A stretch of 64,000 nucleotides of DNA from Hedera helix. Taxonomy: Eukaryota; Streptophyta; Magnoliopsida; Apiales; Araliaceae. Positions 56,491-64,000 of the stretch are shown piece after piece. The notes beneath the pieces are model-generated. The model saw nothing but the letters and a program-made list of their open reading frames with translations. It was not told where the DNA came from and did not search any database. The stretch spans positions 44,563,055 through 44,627,054 of the forward strand of contig OX359280.1 in assembly GCA_947179155.2 (NCBI GenBank). The letters run 5' to 3'. The translations under genes were made by a program, and so were the position numbers. Numbering within the stretch: position 1 is the first letter of the stretch; each line of letters begins with the position of its first letter.

Positions 56491-59300
56491 TATTTGTTTA
56501 TAAGAGAATTAAAAATGGAAAGAATATAATTGTGAATATATTTCAAAAGGAACAAGAATACTATTATTTATTGATGTATACGTTTCCATGATTAGAATAT
56601 TTATGTATGTATAACTTTAGGTAGAAGTTTGTTTATAACGGAAGAATTTCAGATTCGCCTAAGTGAAAGAAATTTTGTAAAGTTTAATCAATTAATTAAC
56701 TATTAATTAATTATTCATTTATTTTGTTTAATTAGTTCTGATGGAGGGAATTTAACGAGTCAGTTTTGCAATATAATTTCGGGTATTATATTGCGTTTTT
56801 CAGGTACGGATTCCGTACTTCTTTAGCATTACTTTTATGAATTTTAGTTTGTCCATTTTGCTTATCGTTTGAATTCGTTATTGCTTCATAAATTCATATG
56901 ATAGTTTGATTCAGGTACGGATTTCGTGCTCAGTTCCTTTGATCATTTTTATATTCGATATATCTCGTGATATCTCGTCGTTTATATTTGTTTTATTATA
57001 TTTCGTTGATACTCTGGAGTAGAAGTTTGATCTTCTATACCTTGATTATATTCTGAAAATTGAATATCTTTTCTTCCATTACAATTTGTATGTATTTTGT
57101 ACTTTAGCGATATTCTTTCAAAAATTAATTTGTTCGTTTTTGCTTCTCATTTTGAATTCAGATAATATCTCATATGATTATTGTTTCTTAAAGTCATTTG
57201 ATAATTCGTTTGATTTTGGATATTCAGAAATTCGTATTTGTACTCATTGGACTTGTTGAGCATATCAAATTTCGTTTTCGGTCATGTATAGTAATTTATT
57301 CTGATCATGTATAGATGTACATGTTAACATGTCTTTGGTCTTTGTAATTGTACATTTCTTCAGTTGACATGTACATTTAAAAACCTTTTTGTTGGTATTG
57401 TGTCGCATTCGTTGTGACATGATATCTTTGTTAGATTATACCGTAGGGTATACCTGAACTATAACCACCTGTGGGGGTACCACAGACATGTCCTCTGGCA
57501 CTGAGGCCTGACACTTTCCGTGGCGGTGTGATCAGTCCACGGCGTCTCCATTTTTATGTTCAGGAGGGCGTTGGCTATTTGGTGTTTTGTTGTGGGAGGC
57601 GTATGGGTCGACCCTAGCTATTTGTTCTGCGGATTGGTGATTGTTGTGCCGAACATACCTTCCGATTTTGCATGCATTTGGATCTGCAGTCCAATGTGTG
57701 ATTTGCCTGCGTGGCATTATTTTGCCTGTGTGACATTATTTTGTCTGTATGGCTGTATTTTGACTTGCCTATGTGGCAAGATATATTTTTGTTTTGTTCT
57801 GAGCTCGGTATTAAATAAACACAACCATTCAATTCTGTCTTTTATGTTGTTCAGTAAATCAGTTCAGTTCAATCGGTCAGTTTCAGTTCAGTAATTCAGT
57901 TCATTAAGATTATGTTATTTAGTTCAGTTGATTTTGTTAATCTCAACTTGGTTCAGTTGATTTCGTTATTCAATTTCAGTTCTTATTTCTGCATTCTTTA
58001 TCCGTACTGGGCATTTGGCTCATACTGTGTTTTTCTTCCGGCAGGTTTGCAAGGGGATTCAAGGGCAAGTGTGAAGAGAGAGCTTTCTTTTTCTTTTGAC
58101 ATTTTACTTAGAGTTCTTTTGTGCGTAGCCTCTCTTTCCACTAGTCGGGAAGGGGGTGCTACACCACATGATAATGAGCCTTCATCTTTTATTTTGTCTG
58201 TCGCCACCTTATTGATGTCGTTATGGAAGCCGCATGAGATGTTGACTCAAATGCTGCTATTATTACGACTTTACTATCTCTGCTCCCGTTCTGCAGTCTG
58301 TGAACTAGAATCCCGTGTCACTGCTATCCTCTGTTTGAATTCTGAAACTGCTGTTGTAGACAACTGCCGATGAGTTTGGTTCGCTTCGGTTGGCTTCCTC
58401 GCACTGCTGTTTCATGAATTCTGAAAATTGCTGTCGACGTCCTCCTTTCGATTTGATACCATTCGACATGCTCCCGACATGAACCATTGAACTGCTACAC
58501 AATCTACTGTTTTGATTTTTATAGAAGCTGCTGCCGAGTCACACAATCTGCTGTTTCATTGTTCGATTATGTGGTGTAGTTCTACCCTACCACTTCAAAA
58601 CCATGATCTGCTTTGCTTCCTCTGATTCTGTAACATATTTTGTTTCATGGAATCTGTTTTGTTGCTGTTTAGTGCTGATTTCCCTCCTATTTCTTATAGT
58701 GCTGCGATTCTGCTGTGATACTAAAGCTTCTGTTGTTTTTGATAATTTGCTCTACCATTGTGTCACCACTGATTTTGCATGATTCGGTTCCTTTATTCTG
58801 CAATGAATCTGGTCCTGCCGTGACTCACTTGTTCTGCCTTGCCGCTGATCCCTTGCTAACATTAACCATGCTACTAAACAACTGATACGGCTTGTGCTAC
58901 ACTGCTGAGCTGTTTGGTCTGTCGTGATTTTATTATGCCGAAGCTAATCTGAAAATTACAGCTTGCTGTGATGCCTCAGTAACTTTGTGGTCCTCCGCTA
59001 TTCTAAGATCGAGCTCCTGCTTCAATGATGCTGAATCTTGATCTATTGCGAATTTGTTCTGATGTTATAAATCTGTTGCCGATGATCCTTTTGCGTCCCT
59101 GCTATATTCTAATTTCTTAATCTGCTCCGCCTCCCTGCTATGCTGCTGCTCAGCCCCTTTATTCTCCCAACCCGTTTCTACAAATTTATTGTAATATGAT
59201 TTTGTTTCTGCAGCTTTGTCATTCCAGTGGCGGTGTTTTGTTACCAAAGCCTCCACATCCAACATTTGCACCTGCTTCTAGACTCTACCCAACCATTCGA
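55985..59300 (+). other. Anonymous low-coding region with promoter- and splice-like signals
   Basis: A TATA-like CCTATAAATATATGAC lies at 56046-56061, followed by a possible leader and a donor-like TTTCGG/GTATGT near 56256. TTTCAGGTACGGATTCCGTA at about 56802 and TTCAGGTACGGATTTCGTGC at about 56911 are near-duplicates about 110 bp apart. At 57460-57560 a GC-richer block (ACCTGTGGGGGTACC, GGCGGTGTGATCAGTCCACG) stands out, and 58240-59270 is rich in CTGCTG-type words. The 153-aa frame at 57912-58373 matches no family I know. It could be an unrecognised retroelement interior or a non-coding transcription unit. Confidence 0.3.
56443..56488. repeat. (AAT)n microsatellite
   Basis: Uninterrupted AAT triplet run of about 45 bp. 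Confidence 0.95.
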
Positions 59301-59811
59301 ATAACCTGTATGCAAATACTATTAGGATTAGTAGCTAGATTCTCAAGAACTCGTGCCGCTTTATTGGTATGAATAGCCCGAAAACATGGTTCCAAGTAGA
59401 CCCAAAAAACCTCTGTCGACACAATAACTTTTGAGCAACTAACATGAACTCCCAGAGATAAAGTAAAAGAAACTGGCTGTCAACTACAAAAGCATTGGAA
59501 TTAACCCCCAATTTGAAAATATATCAGGATCCGCCAAATGAATCAGTGATTTGAAGCTTGCTGGTAGAATTGTCAGCACCGAACCCTCTAGAGCTTGACC
59601 CAATCTTGTTGACCCAAAATGGTACCTGGGTTTAACAACGTGAGCCGGTTACCCAAGTTGGGGCATTAAAGTCCGAATGGGAGGTTGTCTCCTTCGTGGC
59701 CCACACTGAGATTGGCAATAGATATAGGATTGTTGATGTTAATAGCCACCATGTGTCCGCCATAAGAATCCGAACAGAAGTTGGCAGTGTTAGTGAAACC
59801 TTAGGAATGGC

Positions 59812-59897
59812 CACCCAAGTTTTTGTATGGCAACAACCTCAGATGCGCCGGTGATGCTCATGAACATCTCAACTGGTTCCTGATCTGGTCTATCCAT
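59812..59897 (-). pseudogene. UBA-like N-terminal gene fragment (plant UBX/PUX-type)
   Basis: On the minus strand the frame from ATG at 59897 reads MDRPDQEPVEMFMSITGASE followed by VVAIQKLG. This matches the first exon of plant UBA-like/UBX (PUX) proteins that bind ubiquitin and CDC48 (usual form: EAVxxFMSITGASExVAIQKLEE). The expected continuation (GGDLNEAVNAHF) is not found; the following minus-strand DNA reads an unrelated frame (about 59632-59811). A single isolated first exon suggests a captured or broken gene copy. Confidence 0.5.
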
Positions 59898-60445
59898 CCC
59901 TGAAGCAACAATTTTCAGATAAATAATAAAATATACATATATGTGTATAGAGAGATAGGATGAGTAAATGTTTAGTGTTTTTCATGAATGAAATAGAGAG
60001 AGATTTGTGTCAAACTAAAAGAATATATTTATATGATTCACAAAAGGAAACTTATCACGTTAATTTAAAATCCGAAGCACCCAGTTTAGTTATTTGTTAT
60101 TCCACCCAATGGGTGGGCTCGGTAATGTAGATTCGAACTATGAATCCAAAACATGCACCTTTTGGTTGAAATATAAACTAATTTATATTACATGCATATA
60201 AAATAGTTTACGTCATTATAATAATGCCTCAATTTCATGAAATAGATTAATAATGAATGCAAAAGAATTCATATGCCGCATATGAATTTTTAATTAAATA
60301 AAATTAATAACTTAGCTTTTAGATGAAGTTTGCCAAAAATAATTCTGCAAAAAAGTTGATCCGTCCTCCAATTACAACCTCCTCCTTTATTCGCCAAAAA
60401 TTGTTTAAAAATAACTTAGTGATTTGAAACTGCTACGGCTGTGTG

Positions 60446-60816
60446 CAATGTTGAAAAAATCGGATCGGACCTCGGTTCGATCGGAATCGGTCGATTTTCC
60501 GGTCCGGTCCAATCAAAAAATCGAAAATCAACGACCCGGTCAAAAACCGGTTGACCACCGGTTGAACCGGCGGTTCAACCGGTTTTCAAGTTTTTTTTTT
60601 ATATAAATATTTTTAATAATATTATAACATTATTTTACTATATTTTAGCTTATAAAAAATTAGATATTTTAAAATTTTATTAATTATTAATAATATATTT
60701 TTTTATGTATTTATGACGTCACTGGTTCAATAATGGTTCGACCACTGGTTGGACCAATAACCCATCCACCCGGTAACTTTTTCGATTCGATGACCGGTCC
60801 GATTTTCTAAATATTG
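60446..60816. mobile_element. Non-autonomous hAT element with perfect 8-bp TSD
   Basis: The left end CAATGTTGAAAAAATCGGAT and the right end in reverse complement, CAATATTTAGAAAATCGGAC, are inverted termini. The flanks are identical: GCTGTGTG at 60438-60445 and 60817-60824. The sub-terminal zones are full of CCGGTT/AACCGG words. 371 bp, non-coding. Confidence 0.9.
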
Positions 60817-60853
60817 GCTGTGTGACCTTCCTTTTAGTGTCAATGTAAACTTC

Positions 60854-61319
60854 GAATTTTGTACACCTGAATAAATCACCAAAATAGCAGGCCAAAAAAG
60901 TGCTAATAATTGTTGAAATTATAAATTACGTTGTTGTGAAGTCAAACTCGTAAAATACATTCGGATAAACACACACATTATTGTAAGAGATATAAAATAT
61001 GAACACAAGAATTTTACGTGAAAACTCAATTGAAAAAAAATCACGAGGAAAAATAAAAAATCTACTATAAAAATATTATGAAGAGTACAAATTATTTCTT
61101 TCTCTCTTCCTCATCCTCACACTTTGTATTTTCTCTCTTCTCTCTGATGTATGTTATATCTTCTATAATGAATGATATCCTATATTTTGATGTACTGAAT
61201 ATGTATTTTATGTCATCTCTCTCAATCTCTTGCTTGTAGTTGTATTTTTAGATGTCACGTTCACCCTAAAATAATTAGGAGTATGAGCCCTTTCCCAAAT
61301 CTTCTTATAACTGCAATTA
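60854..61319 (+). repeat. 466-bp dispersed direct repeat, copy 2
   Basis: Same orientation and limits as 54639-55104, starting GAATTTTGTAC and ending CTTATAACTGCAATTA. The flanks on both sides differ from those of copy 1, so the boundaries are visible by comparison. Confidence 0.9.
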
Positions 61320-61711
61320 GGGCACATGTTAAGCGCGAAAAATAATGCTAAATTTTATTTATTTATATATTTGCACATAATTCAATACATGTGGTCCACT
61401 AGTATATTATTTTTTTATACATTGAATTCAGTGTAAATATATAAACAAATAATATTTAATGGATCTCGTCTCTTATTTTTCGCACCTAACATGTCACATA
61501 TTAAGAAAATCATTTGTAAATTCATAAAATGGCACCTTTGATATATTTACTTAAGATGGGGGTATTTGCACACCCTTAGATGCGATTTCTATCTGCTTCA
61601 AAACGCTAGTTTCTTCATCCCAAAGTCTCAAAACTCTCTCCAATCTCCCTCTCTCTTATCTGTTTCGATGCAGACTGAACTAAACCACATAACACTGCAA
61701 CTAGCTTTTTC

Positions 61712-62392
61712 ATGGACTCTCTTTTATTAAATTCGTCACTTAGAACCATCAACTTCAACCTGTCTAACCCTACAATCAACTTTTTCAGTTCTTGTTCATT
61801 ACCATTCTTCAAAGTATACAATTTCAAGAAAAGGAAAACCTCTTCAATCTCAGTTTCTTATAATCCTCATTCAGATCCTCAAAAACCCAGTTTACAATGG
61901 CCAAATTGCAGCAAACCCTTTTCGGGTTTAGTTCCAATTTTTCGAAAGATTAAATCTTTGGCGGCAAAATCTTCAATGAACCAATGGGCCTTTGTTTTTC
62001 GAGGCTATGGTGATTCAGATACTATATTACAAAATGGGGGATTTGGGATTGCTTTATTAAGTGTAACAGCGAATGCCAAGGTGAAAATTAGTCCTTTTGT
62101 AACAACATTGGCTGCGAATCGGACCTTTGTTTCGGGTTTTTTTGCATGGATGATAGCACAATCTATGAAGGTTTTCTTGCATTTTTGTTTTGAGAAAAAG
62201 TGGGATTTGAGAATTATGTGTTCATCTGGAGGAATGCCTTCTTCTCATACGGCATTGTGTACTGCTTTGACGGCTTCGGTGGCGTTATGTCATGGGGTGG
62301 CAGATTCGTTATTTCCAGTTTGTTTGGGGTTTACTTCAATAGTTATGTATGACGCAATTGGTGTAAGGCGGCATGCTGGGATGCAAGCACAG
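61712..62392 (+). CDS. Divergent PAP2 family protein, plastid type (At3g61770-like), first exon only
   Basis: The first coding exon gives 227 residues, ends GCACAG/GTATGA, and the rest lies beyond the window. The N-terminus is rich in Ser, Asn and basic residues with almost no acidic residues, a likely plastid transit peptide. From about residue 105 the divergent PAP2 (DUF212, acid phosphatase/vanadium haloperoxidase-related) domain begins: hydrophobic helices, then CSSGGMPSSHTALCTALTAS (about 170-190) with the family's GGMPSSH motif, and MYDAIGVRRHAGMQAQ at the exon end. Homologues are membrane proteins with a predicted phosphatase-like role whose substrate is not established. Next to b561/DOMON and DRP1B this fits the At3g61750-At3g61770 order. 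The start is the first ATG of the frame and leads directly into the transit peptide. Confidence 0.9.
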
Positions 62393-64000
62393 GTATGAAT
62401 CTATTACTAGTTTTTTTTTTTTTTGTATTATTGCTGATTGGTGTTTAAGAGAGAGTTTTAATTTGTTTATATTACTTTGTTTAATTTGTATTTTTTTAGG
62501 CAAACCATATTTATGTGTGTTTTAGTGCAGCTGATAAAATAAATAATTATTTAGAGTACTCTTTCTTAATCCTACCGGTAATTGCAGCTTGGGTCGCTAT
62601 TGTTAACATGGAGGCATCAATGTGTGTGTATAATTGTGAATATGTATGCAGACAGTGCAGTAGGTGTCGGAAGTATTGTTTGTGTTTTTTAGGCTAGTAA
62701 TAGGCATTTGAAATGGCATGAAGGTTGAAAGTTAAAACCAAGTGTTTGATTTGGAATATGGATGCTCGGACAATTAAGTAAGTTGTTGTTGCACTTGGGT
62801 AAAACAAGAAGTCGATATTTGTCAAGGCAAGAGCACCATGAATTGTGTCATAGTGGGGGGTTTTGGGATTCTTTAATCCTTTCTCTAGTTTCCAGTTTGC
62901 TAGAATTTTGAAACATGTGTGATTAAATGGCTTGACATCAGGAGGTTTATGTAAGTTGAGGTTTGGGATATTAGATGTTCATCTTAATTTTCATAAGATT
63001 AAATAATTTAAATCTGAGCACCTTCTTTATGTTGAAAAACTTAATTTACCATGCAACTCTATACTCTAATATGTTTTAAAAAAATTTATGTTCTAAGCTT
63101 TTCCACACCCACAAAAGCAAAAGAAGCAGCATAGTACTCCATGAGTTACATGCTGACTATATTTTGGATTTGTGGGAAAATGATATCTTTCTTTGGAAGA
63201 ACTATATTTCTATACATGTGTTAGCAACTGGTTTAGTGGAGCATGGAAGCATAAATATCAGATTGAATCAGGAGCTTTATGCTCATCGATGACATTTTTA
63301 TAACCTAGAACTGTAAGGTTAAATTAATTTTAACTTGGAAGACAGCCTCCTTCAAGTTAAGACTTAGCCAGTAGCTAAATAGAAGGCTAAACCAATGAAG
63401 TGATTCATAAAGGTGGAATCTTTTTAGCCTTGAAAGCCAGGAACAGATGTTTGAGCTGGGTACGGTTAGCAACAATGTGCTGTTCTATGGGAGAGATTGA
63501 CAAGTTACTAAGCATTGGCATGTTCTGAGATTTGTATAGGACTCCCCTCCCTTTCGTCTTCCTTTTCCCTCCTCTTCTCAGTTTTAACTGGCCGTAATTG
63601 CGAGAAATATTTAGCTAAAGGCGGATGCGAAGAACAGCACCATGGTGCAGATAGTTGATGTTAAATGTGGGAGTTACAGTTATTTAATAAAAGTTGGGCT
63701 TCTATGGGTTACAAGGCCTTTATAAATAACTGAATTGTAAAAAATAAAGTTTAGGATTTTAGGTTTAAGCTATCTATCCTTTAATTTTAATTTTTTTGGT
63801 AACTTATCCATCCTTTAACAATGGTGTAACAAAGTTGTAAACAAAGCAAAAAAAAAAAAGGTTTAAAAATGTCTAATCAAGTTCTACTATGAAGTTTTTA
63901 GATGGTCCAAAAGTAAGCATTTTCAGATACAACAGTTTGCCAGTAGTGACAGGAAATCATATAAAATTAAAGTACCATAAATCAAAGTAATAGTAATGTA
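62393..64000 (+). other. Intron of the PAP2-like gene (continues beyond the window)
   Basis: Starts at a canonical GTATGA donor. I searched for the next family exon (a conserved leucine-rich segment with QRKLKELLGH-type sequence) and did not find it, so at least 1.6 kb of intron is present. No gene or clear element is seen inside. Confidence 0.55.

Noticed and set aside
57912..58373. 153-aa ORF
   Set aside because: No family resemblance and a hydrophobic start from T-rich DNA. A splice-acceptor-like CAG lies inside it. Kept only as part of the anonymous region.
54639..61319. Complete LTR retrotransposon using the 466-bp repeats as LTRs
   Set aside because: No primer binding site after copy 1, no polypurine tract before copy 2, and the flanking bases do not form a target duplication. 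Left as an open question in the findings.

Overview
The window is a stretch of nuclear genome from a flowering plant, almost certainly a eudicot. The genes are split by many AT-rich GT-AG introns, the intergenic DNA is very AT-rich with long (AT)n and (AAT)n runs, and remains of most plant transposon classes are present. There are no bacterial-type operons, no CRISPR array, and no tRNA or rRNA gene that I can recognise.

Layout. 1-8.9 kb is gene-poor: AT-rich DNA, a cluster of TTTGGTTACC words, a decayed hAT-like element, a LINE remnant, and a 1.9-kb element that appears to carry an exon of an FLX-like gene. 8.9-13.1 kb (+) is a small PPR gene of the At4g18975 type, whose frame is cut by a TGA just before a conserved-looking tail. 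14.3-15.7 kb (-) is a decayed subtilase pseudogene. 17.4-32.7 kb (+) is a 23-exon CLU/TPR gene of the TSS/REC family; I reconstructed all exons (1898 aa), including one GC-AG intron and a hAT element with a perfect target duplication. 34.8-37.0 kb (-) is a four-exon cytochrome b561/DOMON gene. 39.7-40.3 kb (-) is a single-exon PR-1-like gene. 42.8-51.5 kb (-) is a 16-exon dynamin-related gene (DRP1B type, 609 aa) with a nested transposon in its largest intron. 51.8-61.3 kb is a transposon-rich block: a Helitron candidate, the truncated 5' end of a Copia element, a pair of 466-bp direct repeats, a minisatellite, an anonymous low-coding region, a UBA-like gene fragment and another hAT element. 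61.7 kb to the end (+) holds the first coding exon of a plastid-type divergent PAP2 (acid phosphatase/haloperoxidase-related) gene that runs off the window.

Context. The b561/DOMON, DRP1B and PAP2-like genes recall three consecutive Arabidopsis loci (At3g61750, At3g61760, At3g61770, from memory). The right half therefore looks like an ancestral eudicot gene block into which a PR-1 gene and about 10 kb of transposons have been inserted. The genes otherwise have unrelated roles: organelle RNA metabolism, plastid compartment control or translation-associated CLU function, membrane redox, defence, membrane fission at the cell plate and plasma membrane, and plastid lipid/phosphate metabolism. I found no wholly new system. 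The most interesting points are the in-frame stop in the PPR gene, the gene fragments linked to transposons, and the precisely delimited nested elements.
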